From positions 1-64,000 of the forward strand of contig NZ_QXIY01000015.1 of the NCBI RefSeq assembly GCF_003570995.1: a DNA stretch of 64,000 nt. Direction: 5' to 3'. The notes beneath the pieces were generated by a model, which saw only the letters and a program-made list of their open reading frames with translations, did no database searches and was not told the DNA's origin. A program made the translations under genes and the position numbers. Shown piece by piece: positions 51,790 to 60,548 of the stretch (the stretch's first letter is position 1; each line of letters opens with the position of its first letter). The DNA is from Candidatus Cryosericum septentrionale (lineage in GTDB: Bacteria; Caldisericota; Caldisericia; Cryosericales; Cryosericaceae).

Positions 51790-52084
51790 TTGTGCGAAGT
51801 CAATTTGCTTCATGGGAGACAACTGCGTGAACACAGATACAAGAATGGTTCTTTCGTACGAAGACCACGAGTCTGTCGACGAACCACCCCCAAGCCGCAA
51901 GCGGCATAGGCGGGGGCTGTACACACGTTCCCTTTCTGTTGGTAACAGCCTTTCAGCATTGATTCTCCCCGCTGATGAGCGGCGGCTCCAGCCGTTCTCT
52001 ACGCTCCTCGGCGATGGTCGGTCTGGATAGTCATGAGCAAAACCTTACTCATCACCACCCATCCAACAACCAGGAGAACGCATC
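51790..52084 (+). other. structured leader region upstream of ATP-grasp gene
   Basis: The leader holds hairpin candidates: TTCGTACGAA (near 51853), CCCCC/GGGGG with internal GCCGC/GCGGC (51887-51916), CCGCT-GATG-AGCGG (51969-51982) and ATGAG/CTCAT around 52033-52051. It also holds most of a 98-codon ORF (51734-52030), with no ribosome site. I recognise no known riboswitch. It could be a cis-regulatory RNA or only spacer. Confidence 0.4.
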
Positions 52085-53134
52085 ATGCGCATAGGTATTA
52101 CCTACAATCTGTCTACTGAAGTCGCAGCCGCAGAAGGAATCCCATCCGACAGGGCGGACGAGTTTGATTCCCTGGAGACGGTTCGGAATATCGAGAAAGG
52201 CATTATCGCAGCCGGGCACGAACCTGTGCGGCTTGGATTTGGACTGGACGCCATCGCGCACCTGAAACGTCAGCCGGTCGACCTGGTCTTCAACATTGCC
52301 GAGGGACTGTACGGCTGCGCGCGTGAGTCGCAGATGCCGGCCATCCTCGACATGATGGGGATCCCGTACACTTTCTCCGACACTCTGGCTTTGTCCCTTG
52401 CGCTCGACAAGACGATGACCAAACAGGTCCTGATGCAGAACGGTATCAACACGCCGGCCTTCTGGTCTGTGGACAATCCTGTTCAAGTAGAGGCCATCAT
52501 CCGGACGGGTGCGCTTAAGTACCCGCTGTTCGTCAAGCCATCCCGTGAGGGCTCCAGCATGGGCATCAACGACAACTCCCGGGTCACGTGCGACGATGAG
52601 CTCCGCAACCAGGTGAGTGTGGTGCTGGCAGCATATCCCGGCTCGAGTATCCTCATCGAGGAGTTTCTGCCTGGCCGCGAAGTTACCGTGGGTGTCATCG
52701 GCAACCGGGAGCCTGAGGTTCTGGGTGTGATGTCGTTCAAGCTGCTGAGCGGGACCGAGAAGGATTTCTTCTACACGCCGGAGATCAAGCACCACTGGGA
52801 GAAGTACGTCGTTCCCGAGTGCCCCGCCGATCTCAGTGGCGACGAATACCAGAAGGTGCGCAACCTGGCCGTGGGTGTCTTCAAGGCACTGCATTGTCGC
52901 GACTGCGCCCGTATCGACATGCGATTCGACGCAAACGGCGAGCCATCGTTCATGGAGATCAACCCGCTGGCCGGTCTGACCAAGAGCAAGAGCGATATCC
53001 CCGTCATGGCCGAACTGATGGGACTATCCTATGAGGACCTTATCGGCCGCATCATTCAGGCTGCCGTCGAACGCATCGACGCGGAGCGGCCTGAGACCAG
53101 GATGGTCACGGAGGCTCAGCGCGCGACCGTGTGA
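52085..53134 (+). CDS. ATP-grasp ligase, D-Ala-D-Ala ligase-like
   Basis: This 349-residue protein has the Ddl-like layout. An N-terminal pre-ATP-grasp domain (RIGITYNLS, DLVFNIAEGLYG) is followed by LDKTMTKQVLMQNGINTP, the ATP-binding segment PLFVKPSREGSSMGI, IEEFLPGREVTVGV and, at the metal site, ARIDMRFDANGEPSFMEINPLAGLTKSK. The EINPLAGL motif replaces EVNTxPG of true Ddl, so the peptide formed may differ from D-Ala-D-Ala. The substrates are likely D-amino acids made by the two racemase-like genes 180 nt downstream. AGGAGAAC precedes the ATG. Confidence 0.85.
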   Translation: MRIGITYNLSTEVAAAEGIPSDRADEFDSLETVRNIEKGIIAAGHEPVRLGFGLDAIAHLKRQPVDLVFNIAEGLYGCARESQMPAILDMMGIPYTFSDTLALSLALDKTMTKQVLMQNGINTPAFWSVDNPVQVEAIIRTGALKYPLFVKPSREGSSMGINDNSRVTCDDELRNQVSVVLAAYPGSSILIEEFLPGREVTVGVIGNREPEVLGVMSFKLLSGTEKDFFYTPEIKHHWEKYVVPECPADLSGDEYQKVRNLAVGVFKALHCRDCARIDMRFDANGEPSFMEINPLAGLTKSKSDIPVMAELMGLSYEDLIGRIIQAAVERIDAERPETRMVTEAQRATV

Positions 53135-53316
53135 CCTTCTGCAATTTCAGCCCAACATTGATGGACGCCGGCTCCGGTCGACGTCCATCTCCGTTCAGGT
53201 GGTACGACTTGGGCAAGCCGGCGGCCTGGTCTTTCCATAGTTGAGGGGAGAGCTACACTGAATACGTCGCAGAGCTGCCAGTCCAATCAAGCGCTGCCGG
53301 CAGGAGTGTGCATGCA

Positions 53317-54504
53317 GTGAGTAGTTTTCCGCGCGTCGTCGTCGACCTCGATTGTCTGACCGACAATGCCGCCAAGGTCCGCTCACTCTGTCAGGAGCAC
53401 GGACTGGGTGTCGTGGCTGTCACCAAAGGTGTGACGTCCGACGTCGAGATCGTTCAGGCGTTTATGCGCGGCGGCATTCACGGCATCGGCGACTCGCGCA
53501 TCCGCGACTTTCCCAGTCTGCGTCAAGGGGAGTTCGGCGTCCTGGAATTGACGCTCCTCAGGCAGCCTCCGCGCTCACAGATCCATCTGGTTCCCCATAT
53601 CACCGACCGTGCGTTCATGTCGGAGCTGAGTGCTATGGAGGCGCTGGGTGAGGCTGCTCTGGCCAAGGGAACGACCTGTGATGTCCTGGTGGTGGTCGAA
53701 ATGGGAGACCGTCGCGACGGCGTTCCGACGTCGGAGCTGACCTCCTTCGTCCTTGCTACATCGAGGATTGCGGGTGTCGAGGTCGTGGGTCTGGCGGCGA
53801 ACGTGGGATGCATCACCGGACTTTTGCCCACCGCCGAGAATCAGGAGCTGTTCGGTGCTTCAGCCGCGCGTGTCCGTCGCGAGACGGGGCTGCCCCTGAA
53901 GATTGTCTCGACTGGCGGAACAGTAGCCCTCGACCTGATCGAGCACGGCCGGCTGTCACCGTCGGTGACCGAGCTGCGAGCCGGCGAGGCGTTGCTGCTG
54001 GGTGTCAGCACGACCGACTCGCGTGTCATTCCCTGGCTGCGCCAGGACGCGTTCGTACTGGAGGCCGAGGTCATCGAGGTCCGGGAGAAGCCCAGCGCGC
54101 CCGACGGGCCGGTGGGCTTGGACGCGGAAGGCCGGCAGCCCCATGTCGTGGACCGCGGTGTCCGCAGGCGCGCCGTGGTGGCGCTGGGATACGCCGACAC
54201 GGATGCGGACGCTTTGATACCACTGGACGACGGTGTCACGATAGCCGGCAGCTCCAGCGATCATATGGTCCTCGACGTGACAGAGGCTGAGCACGACTTC
54301 TGCGAAGGCGATGTCGTGCGTTTCAGGATGAAGTACGTGGCACTGCTGCACTCTATGCTGTCACCGTACGTGGCACGGGAGTATCGGCGGACCCAGAACG
54401 CGGTTGTTGAGACACTGACCTGGGAGGGTCGATTGACACAGGCACATCAGATCGGCACAGATGGCGCCGCCGGGGGGACTGCTGCTCCCGCTGGCGGTGG
54501 GTGA
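53317..54504 (+). CDS. PLP-dependent amino-acid racemase, type III (first tandem copy)
   Basis: This 395-residue protein of the alanine/ornithine racemase fold-III group has PRVVVDLDCLTDNAAKVR, then VVAVTKGVTSD with the PLP lysine (near residue 37). GIGDSRIRDF, VEMGDRRDGV, NVGCITG and STGGTVALDLIEHG follow. The C-terminal ~150 residues form the beta domain. I start at the GTG 53317, 10 nt after AGGAG; GTG 53308 is too close. The C-terminus ends in a Gly/Ala-rich tail that runs toward the second copy, 14 nt away. The substrate could be alanine, ornithine or another amino acid. Confidence 0.8.
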   Translation: MSSFPRVVVDLDCLTDNAAKVRSLCQEHGLGVVAVTKGVTSDVEIVQAFMRGGIHGIGDSRIRDFPSLRQGEFGVLELTLLRQPPRSQIHLVPHITDRAFMSELSAMEALGEAALAKGTTCDVLVVVEMGDRRDGVPTSELTSFVLATSRIAGVEVVGLAANVGCITGLLPTAENQELFGASAARVRRETGLPLKIVSTGGTVALDLIEHGRLSPSVTELRAGEALLLGVSTTDSRVIPWLRQDAFVLEAEVIEVREKPSAPDGPVGLDAEGRQPHVVDRGVRRRAVVALGYADTDADALIPLDDGVTIAGSSSDHMVLDVTEAEHDFCEGDVVRFRMKYVALLHSMLSPYVAREYRRTQNAVVETLTWEGRLTQAHQIGTDGAAGGTAAPAGGG

Positions 54505-54518
54505 AGAAAGGGATTCCC

Positions 54519-55604
54519 ATGAAGATACTTCCAGAGCTGGCAATTTCGTTGGACGCTCTCGCAGACAATGCGAGGAGGCTGAAAGAATGCTGCGACGCTG
54601 CCGGCATCGAGGTCGTCCCGGTGCTCAAGAGTTTGCGCTCGACTCCCGAGGTGGTCCGCGCTTGCGCCCGAGGCGGACTGGTGCATGTGGCAGATTCGCG
54701 TGTGGAGAACCTTACACGGCTCAAGGCAGACAACCCCGATGCCTCACGGTGCATGCTGATCCGGTCTCCGATGATTGGCCAGGTGGAAGCGGCAGTCAAA
54801 GCCTGTGACTGCATTCTCGTCAGCGAGCGGCATATCCTGGTATGCGTTTCGGACGCCGCTCGGGCTGCTCACCGCACCATCAACGTTGTTCCCATGATCG
54901 ACGTCGGTGACCGGCGCGAAGGGATGTCCCCCGACCAGCTGGTTGCCTTTGCGCGGTATGCGATGATGTTGCCGGGCCTTCATGTGGCTGGCGTGGCTAC
55001 CAACGTGGGGTGCTTTGCCCGCGTTCAGGCGACGCCGCGCAATCATCAACTGCTGGTGCGCTCTGCGCAGGCGCTGCGTGACCAGCTGGGACTGGCGTGC
55101 GAGACTGTCTCGACAGGGGGTTCGCTGACGCTGGCGCTCGTCGAACACGGTGCCATGCCCGCCGGCATCACCCAGGTCCGCATCGGTGAGGCTCTGGTGC
55201 TGGGGACGAGCACGGCCGACGGCAGGTTTATCCCGTGGCTGCGTCAGGACACCGCCATTTTGCGGGCGGAAGTCATCGAGCTGCAGGACAAGCAGGCTGA
55301 ACCCGAGGGACTGGTCCGGTCGGATATCGCAGGCCCCAGCCCACGGTTGCGCGTCAGTTCGAAAGGGCTGCGACGCCGAGCGGTGGTTGCGCTGGGCAGG
55401 ATGGACACTGATATCGATGGACTGACGCCGGTCATGGACGGTGCAGTGGTGCTGGGAGGGTCCAGCGATCACCTGATTGTCGACATCACAGACGGGGAGA
55501 GTGACGTCGCCACCGGCGATGTCCTGGAGTTCCAGCTCTCCTATGCTGCACTGGCACGCGCTGCGGCAAGTCCATATGTGCATACCGTCTACACCGGTGC
55601 ATGA
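54519..55604 (+). CDS. PLP-dependent amino-acid racemase, type III (second tandem copy)
   Basis: This 361-residue protein is a paralogue of 53317-54504. It shares PELAISLDALADNARRLKECC, VVPVLKSLRSTPEV (PLP lysine near 38), VDVGDRREGM-like IDVGDRREGM, TNVGCFARVQ and STGGSLTLALVEHG. Differences in the active-site loops suggest a different substrate or a heterodimer with the first copy. GAAAGGG precedes the ATG. The stop overlaps the next gene (ATGA). Two racemases plus an ATP-grasp ligase suggest two different D-amino acids are joined. Confidence 0.8.
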   Translation: MKILPELAISLDALADNARRLKECCDAAGIEVVPVLKSLRSTPEVVRACARGGLVHVADSRVENLTRLKADNPDASRCMLIRSPMIGQVEAAVKACDCILVSERHILVCVSDAARAAHRTINVVPMIDVGDRREGMSPDQLVAFARYAMMLPGLHVAGVATNVGCFARVQATPRNHQLLVRSAQALRDQLGLACETVSTGGSLTLALVEHGAMPAGITQVRIGEALVLGTSTADGRFIPWLRQDTAILRAEVIELQDKQAEPEGLVRSDIAGPSPRLRVSSKGLRRRAVVALGRMDTDIDGLTPVMDGAVVLGGSSDHLIVDITDGESDVATGDVLEFQLSYAALARAAASPYVHTVYTGA

Positions 55605-57205
55605 GACACAGTCGAGAGGGGGACGGGATGAAGGAATGGAGCTGGAAAACGATGGTGGAGCTGCCGGCCGACCAGGCACGGCAGGAGCCGGATGCTTCCT
55701 GTGTTCCTGGGAGCTGCCCGTGTTCGTGCCTTCGGAGCATGGTGCGCGTGGTGGACGCAGTCTCGACTGAGCAGGCCGTGCTGGAAGCCCAGGCGGCTCT
55801 CGGCGACGTGACCGGCAAGATGCTCCTCTCCGTCTACCGCAAGGTAGTGGCCGAGGACCTGCTGGACCTTGTTGCGACAGGACATAATCCCGGTGAGACG
55901 CTTGCGCGCGTCAGAGTGCCGGTTGTGGAGGCCTCGATGCTGGGAGCCGTGCTGACGGATGGCGTGGTCCGCTGGGCGACGGCGGATGAGGGCGATGTTT
56001 CCGCGGTCGGCGTGGCAGCGCTCCGCGACCGGGGGCAGACCATTGGACTGGTGGTCGCCGAGTTTGCACGCGACGGTATGGGTGTCGGCAAGCCGTCTGC
56101 GGTTTGTCTGCGCTGCGTGGCCTCCGTCATGAGTGTGGTTATCCTCAGAGCAATGGTCGACGAAGTGCAGGGGAACCTGCTGACGTTGGCCCGTTATCGC
56201 AGTGTGGCGGAGCTGTCCGTGCAGGTGACCCACGACTTTAACAACATGATGCAGGGGGTGCTTGGCAACGCGGCGCTGGCCAAGATGGACGTACCCGAAG
56301 ATAGTCCCGTCGCGGTGTCGATGGCTGCTATCGAGGAGTCCGCCACGCGGGCCTCAGTTCTGGCACGCAAGCTCCTGAACTTCGCGCGCGACACCGCAAA
56401 AGGTGGGGCGACGTGCGACGCGGTCAAGGCGGCCTCGGATGCGCTCGACTTGGCAGGGACGCTGTATCTCAAGGGAGTCACAGTCACAAAGGAATTGCCC
56501 GGACATGCCGTTCCCGTGCGGATGACCGAGAACGATCTGCAGAACGACCTGGTTCTGCTCATCAAATCCGGTGTCCTTCGGCTCAGGCCGGTCACGGGCG
56601 CCCAGTTGACCATTGCCGGTGATCCGACGAGCGAACGTGCAGAGATTCGACTGGAGCTCCACGGTGTTACCCAGGCGATCAGTAGTGAGGATGGCACGGA
56701 GGCAGAACTGCTGGCGTCGGCGGCGCAGGCGGTGGCAACCAGGAGTGGAGCGTCGCTTGACGTCACGTCCGCCCCCGGAGTCATCAGCATAGTTCTGACG
56801 GTGGCAAGAGAGGTAGCACAACAGGCTTCGTCCGGCTCTGGCGCCACGACGCCGGCTCAGGGGATGGACCTCAGGGGGACGCGGGTGCTGGTCGTCGGCA
56901 AGCCGTCACCGATGGTCATGCTGCTCGGCGCGACAGGATGTACAGCGCAAGCGGCGTTGACCTGGGAAGACGCTGCGCAGGACGTGGCGCGCTTCGCTCC
57001 AAGCGTAGTACTGGCCGTCATCGGCGACAGCTCCGACCTGGATGCGGCGGTGGAAGGCCGCGGGCGTCTGGGTCTGCCAGTCATTGTCATCTGTCCACAG
57101 GGTATCGGCTATCCTGCCGACAAGGCATCGTCCATCGACGGCGTTTTGGGACAGCCCCTCGACCTCGACGATCTGCGTCGTATGCTCACTCGCGTCTTTC
57201 GCTGA
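55601..57205 (+). CDS. degenerate sensor-kinase-like protein with receiver-like C-terminus
   Basis: This 534-residue protein is coupled by ATGA to the racemase. Residues ~200-260 have an H-box of hybrid-kinase type (SVQVTHDFNNMMQGVLGNAAL, His211). The N-box position reads ENDLQNDLVLLIKSG, without the usual Asn-Ala-x-Asp. I see no G1 (DxGxG) or G2 (GLGL) glycine motif, so ATP binding looks lost. The last ~110 residues follow a receiver fold (TRVLVVGKPSPMVMLL...IDGVLGQPLDLDDLRRML), but the phospho-Asp position reads AVIGDSSD. N-terminal ~200 residues are of unknown type, with Cys residues (CVPGSCPCSC). A pseudokinase or scaffold rather than an active kinase. Confidence 0.65.
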   Translation: MRHSREGDGMKEWSWKTMVELPADQARQEPDASCVPGSCPCSCLRSMVRVVDAVSTEQAVLEAQAALGDVTGKMLLSVYRKVVAEDLLDLVATGHNPGETLARVRVPVVEASMLGAVLTDGVVRWATADEGDVSAVGVAALRDRGQTIGLVVAEFARDGMGVGKPSAVCLRCVASVMSVVILRAMVDEVQGNLLTLARYRSVAELSVQVTHDFNNMMQGVLGNAALAKMDVPEDSPVAVSMAAIEESATRASVLARKLLNFARDTAKGGATCDAVKAASDALDLAGTLYLKGVTVTKELPGHAVPVRMTENDLQNDLVLLIKSGVLRLRPVTGAQLTIAGDPTSERAEIRLELHGVTQAISSEDGTEAELLASAAQAVATRSGASLDVTSAPGVISIVLTVAREVAQQASSGSGATTPAQGMDLRGTRVLVVGKPSPMVMLLGATGCTAQAALTWEDAAQDVARFAPSVVLAVIGDSSDLDAAVEGRGRLGLPVIVICPQGIGYPADKASSIDGVLGQPLDLDDLRRMLTRVFR

Positions 57206-57253
57206 TCAATTGTGAATTCCTTTGGTGTCAGGCACAATGGGATTCACAATTGA
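57206..57253. repeat. near-perfect 15-bp inverted repeat between convergent genes
   Basis: TCAATTGTGAATTCC (57206-57220) pairs with GGGATTCACAATTGA (57239-57253), 14 of 15 bp, 18-nt loop. It may be a bidirectional terminator or a small palindromic insertion. Confidence 0.65.
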
Positions 57254-57267
57254 TGACAGAATGTCCG

Positions 57268-57909
57268 TCAGATGAGTTCGAGTGCCTTGAGCCCGTCCTG
57301 GTACTTGGATGAGGCGCGGCGGGGGACGACGGCGAAGAACGTCTCGAACGCGCGCATCAGGTCCTGAAGACCCTCGACCGAACCGGCTTTCTGTTCGATC
57401 TCCAGTTCGGTTGCGTCTGCCTTGTGACCGGGCTTGCGGGGGGAGCTGAAGACGACTGTGTCACACGCGATCTCGTAAGCGCGCTCGCCCCCATGGAGGA
57501 CGTAGTGCAGGGAGCGCTTATCCATCGATCGCAGGGAAGCAGACAGGGTCACGTCCTTCAGCAGTTCCACTGACGAGGGCATCAGGCGCAGGATGTCCTC
57601 TGCGCTTGGCAGCGATTTCTCCGAAAACCCCGGGGCGTCGACCTCGTCCTCGGGACGTTCCTGCACCAGCCCATCCGGTGCGGCGGACGGACCCTTGAGA
57701 GAGAGAAAAACCCTGCCCTGCATGATGCGCAGGCGCAGGGCGTGGTGGCTGTAGAACAGGGCCAGTTCGGGAGTGTCGAGGTAGATGGTCAGGATGTCGA
57801 CGGTTCCGGCGTGCTCGAGCGCGAAGTTTCCAATGTGGTCCATGGCGTTCAGGCGGCGAAACAACGCCTGGTCCAGGACCTGATACTTGACTTCGCGCTC
57901 TATGCTCAC
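57268..57909 (-). CDS. CYTH-domain phosphatase-like protein
   Basis: This 213-residue protein starts at GTG 57909 (2 nt after the pepV stop), reading MSIEREVKYQV, the ExExK signature of CYTH proteins, then TIYLDTPELALFYSHHALRLRI and ELEIEQKAGS. CYTH enzymes hydrolyse triphosphates (thiamine triphosphate or inorganic tripolyphosphate). Some are adenylate cyclases. All tunnel charged residues expected in the first half are present. AAGGGA upstream of the start overlaps the end of pepV, suggesting coupling. Confidence 0.87.
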   Translation of the reverse strand: MSIEREVKYQVLDQALFRRLNAMDHIGNFALEHAGTVDILTIYLDTPELALFYSHHALRLRIMQGRVFLSLKGPSAAPDGLVQERPEDEVDAPGFSEKSLPSAEDILRLMPSSVELLKDVTLSASLRSMDKRSLHYVLHGGERAYEIACDTVVFSSPRKPGHKADATELEIEQKAGSVEGLQDLMRAFETFFAVVPRRASSKYQDGLKALELI

Positions 57910-57910
57910 C

Positions 57911-59314
57911 TTATCCCTTCAGAAGCTCTGCCATGGCGTACGCATAGATGCGCGTCGCCTTGAGCAGGGAGTCGACATCAATAAACTCGTCCGGAGCGTG
58001 TTCAGTCATCGGCTGACCGGGGAACAGTGGCCCAAAGGCCACTGCGCCAGGGATGAGCCGCGCGTATGTGCCACCACCGATGGCAAAGCACTTTGCTTCC
58101 GTTCCCGTGTACTCTGTGTACGCTTTCTGGAGTGTCTGGATCAGTGGCGTGCCGGGGTCGACGTAATGTGGCGTGCTGTCAGACATAACCGTGAATTCGA
58201 TCTTGGTCCCTAGCAACTTCTCGACGAACTGGTCGGTGACCTGTTTGCTTGTGACCTTGATGGGATACCGAATATTGATGACCGCGGTGCTGTCATCGTG
58301 GTCAATATGCAGGGTGCCCAGGTTGAGCGTGAGGACACCCGAGACTTCATCCGCAAAGTCGACGCCCACACGATGTCCGGTCCACTCGGTACCGACCTCG
58401 CGTGCAAGGAACTGCAGGGACTCGTCGTCCTCAAGACAGTGCACGGCGTCCAGCACCTGCAGCAGCTTGCCGATGGCGTTGCGGCCCTTCTCGGGAGTAG
58501 ACGCATGAGCAGGCATGCCTTCCACGTTGAGCTTCAGCTCGCCGTTTGCAAGCGTCGTTGACACTGAGAACTCGTCCTTGGGCAGGCGCTCGATCAACCC
58601 TTGCAGGCGCTGCATCTTGTCATGATCGGTGATCAGGACCGCCTCGGCGTGCTGCGGTACGACGTTGGAACGCGTGCCGCCCTCGGCGTGACGCAGGATG
58701 CCTCCGTGCATGCCGTGACCGACCAGCTGCAGGTTGAGGATACCCTTCTCGCCGTTGACGATAGGGAACTCACCATCCGGGCTGAATCCGGCCTCGGGGA
58801 TGCCGTACTTCTTGAAGTAGTAGTCAAAGTCGACCATTCCGGACTCTTCGTCGGTGCCAAACAGCAGCATGATAGCGTTCCTGGGCTCGATGTGCTGCGC
58901 TTGCAGCGCCGCACGGGCGGCAGCCAGCGCAAAGATGGAGGCAATGGCGGGTCCTTTGTCGTCGGTAGAGCCACGGCCATACAGCCGGCCGTCCTTGATG
59001 GTCCCGGCAAAAGGGGGAACACTCCAGCCTGTTCCTTCCGGCACGACGTCGACATGGGTCAGGACGGCATATTGTGTCCCGTCGCCGCCCCAGCGGACGC
59101 GACCGACGTAGTTCTTCATGTTTTCGGCTGTGAACCGTCGTCCTTCGGCGGTCCTGAGCATGAACTCGAGGGCACGGCCGACCTCTTTGCCAAACGGTGC
59201 ATGCGAGTTGGCCGTCGCTGGGTCTTTGACCGATGGGATAGCTATGGCGCCGGACAGCGCCACCATCATCTCGTTCTCGTGTTCGTTGAGATAGTTGTCG
59301 ATAGCTTTCTTCAT
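57911..59314 (-). CDS. pepV: M20-family dipeptidase, PepV-like
   Basis: This 467-residue protein has the metal ligands of PepV: His in LTHVDVVPEGTGW, Asp in GRGSTDDKGP, the catalytic Glu and next Glu in LFGTDEESG, Asp in SPDGEFPI, and His in MTEHAPDEFID. A lid domain insert (residues ~190-340) is present. It is a cytoplasmic zinc dipeptidase with broad specificity, taking in peptides for fermentation. The ATG has AAAGGGGGAAC upstream. It is followed by the CYTH gene. Confidence 0.93.
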   Translation of the reverse strand: MKKAIDNYLNEHENEMMVALSGAIAIPSVKDPATANSHAPFGKEVGRALEFMLRTAEGRRFTAENMKNYVGRVRWGGDGTQYAVLTHVDVVPEGTGWSVPPFAGTIKDGRLYGRGSTDDKGPAIASIFALAAARAALQAQHIEPRNAIMLLFGTDEESGMVDFDYYFKKYGIPEAGFSPDGEFPIVNGEKGILNLQLVGHGMHGGILRHAEGGTRSNVVPQHAEAVLITDHDKMQRLQGLIERLPKDEFSVSTTLANGELKLNVEGMPAHASTPEKGRNAIGKLLQVLDAVHCLEDDESLQFLAREVGTEWTGHRVGVDFADEVSGVLTLNLGTLHIDHDDSTAVINIRYPIKVTSKQVTDQFVEKLLGTKIEFTVMSDSTPHYVDPGTPLIQTLQKAYTEYTGTEAKCFAIGGGTYARLIPGAVAFGPLFPGQPMTEHAPDEFIDVDSLLKATRIYAYAMAELLKG

Positions 59315-59326
59315 TTAGTTCCCCCT

Positions 59327-59857
59327 TTATCTGAACATCAGGAGCCCGAGTCCGCCGGCTGCAAGCAACACCAGGAACAGATTGAGCTTCTTTCCATACT
59401 TCAGTATAAGCAAAAGGATGCCGAGTGATGCGACGTATCCCCACCACGCGGGGATTCCGCCCCTGGCGATGGAGTAGACCGCATAGATGAGCAGGGCCAG
59501 CACGACCGGTTGCAGGCCGTCGAGAAACGCAGAGACCCAGCGGTTTGTGCGGAACGTGTGTGCGACAGTCGCGATGATGAGGATGATGATGAACGAGGGC
59601 AGGATGACACCCAGCGACGTGACCAGCGCGCCGGTGAGACCGCGCAGCTTGTACCCCACAAAGGTCGCCATGTTGATGGCGACGGGGCCGGGAGTGATTT
59701 CGCTGATGGCCACGAAGTCCAGGAACTCCTTCATGGGAATCCAGGCCAGATTGATGACCAGATCTTTCTGCAGCAGCGGGATCATGGCCTGTCCGCCGCC
59801 GAACGTGAACATCCCTATCTTGAAGAAAACGCCGAACAAGGCGAGGAAGCTGATCAT
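59327..59857 (-). CDS. chromate transporter, second half (short-chain CHR)
   Basis: This 176-residue membrane protein has MISFLALFGVFFKIGMFTFGGGQAMIPLL and FVAISEITPGPVAINMATFVGY, the CHR signature TPGP. It is the C-terminal half domain of a split CHR. The ATG overlaps the stop of the first half (ATGA), so both are made together. It exports chromate or sulfate-like anions in known members; the substrate here is unproven. Confidence 0.9.
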   Translation of the reverse strand: MISFLALFGVFFKIGMFTFGGGQAMIPLLQKDLVINLAWIPMKEFLDFVAISEITPGPVAINMATFVGYKLRGLTGALVTSLGVILPSFIIILIIATVAHTFRTNRWVSAFLDGLQPVVLALLIYAVYSIARGGIPAWWGYVASLGILLLILKYGKKLNLFLVLLAAGGLGLLMFR

Positions 59858-60471
59858 GACGGCCTCTTTGTGGCGGCCGGCGTTGCCCCATGCGGTTTGA
59901 ACGCTTCGATGGCGAGGCCGACCAGGCCGCCGCCAAGAATGAGCCAGATGGGGCTGACCTGGCGGACGAAGAACAGGATGCCGAGCGATGCCGCGCAGGC
60001 GACAGCGGAGACAATGGTCCATTTCTGCCGTTTGCCCATGTCGAGGACGATGGTCGCTATCTGTGCGACGACGCCTACGATGACGCCGGCGAAGAAGCGT
60101 TGGACCCACACGTTGTCTTTGAAGCCGGGGAAGAAGACGGCAATGACGATGATGACAGCCACGGCTGGGATACTGACGCCGAGTGTGGCAAGGACGGACC
60201 CCAGGACACCGCCTTGCGTGTAGCCGACGAATGTCGCCATGTTGACGGCGATCGGGCCGGGCGTGACCTGGCTGATGGCCAACATGTCATAGAATTCCTC
60301 GTCTTTGAGCCAGTGATACTGTTCGGCGAGATAGCGCTTCATCATGAGGATCATGGCGTACCCGCCTCCGATGGTAAACGCCCCGATGATGAAGAAGATC
60401 CAGAACAGCAGAAGCTGTTTTCTGACTGACGCATGACCGGCTGTGTAGATGATGAGTTTCTTCCGTTCCAT
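59854..60471 (-). CDS. chrA: chromate transporter, first half (short-chain CHR)
   Basis: This 205-residue membrane protein has FWIFFIIGAFTIGGGYAMILMM and MLAISQVTPGPIAVNMATFVGY, a CHR N-half. Five to six helices. Paired with the 59327 gene as in short-chain CHR transporters that work as heterodimers. A terminator from pta lies upstream. Chromate may not be the natural ligand. Confidence 0.9.
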   Translation of the reverse strand: MERKKLIIYTAGHASVRKQLLLFWIFFIIGAFTIGGGYAMILMMKRYLAEQYHWLKDEEFYDMLAISQVTPGPIAVNMATFVGYTQGGVLGSVLATLGVSIPAVAVIIVIAVFFPGFKDNVWVQRFFAGVIVGVVAQIATIVLDMGKRQKWTIVSAVACAASLGILFFVRQVSPIWLILGGGLVGLAIEAFKPHGATPAATKRPS

Positions 60472-60493
60472 TCATTCCTCCGGAGTCACGAAA

Positions 60494-60514
60494 GGGGCAG
60501 CACACGACTGCCCC
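60494..60514 (-). terminator. terminator after pta
   Basis: GGGGCAG pairs with CTGCCCC (7 bp, 7-nt loop). On the minus strand it is followed by TTTC. Confidence 0.65.
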
Positions 60515-60548
60515 CAGATTTCTATGTCGTGGGGGCCTGTTCCTGCAA

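Noticed and set aside
51734-52030. 98-codon frame before the ATP-grasp gene
   Set aside because: Its ATG is upstream of the promoter TTGACA/TATAGT and has no ribosome site. I treat the region as leader.
58824-60014. 396-codon minus-strand frame across pepV and CHR genes
   Set aside because: It overlaps two real genes in another frame and carries Arg/His-rich low-complexity sequence without motifs.
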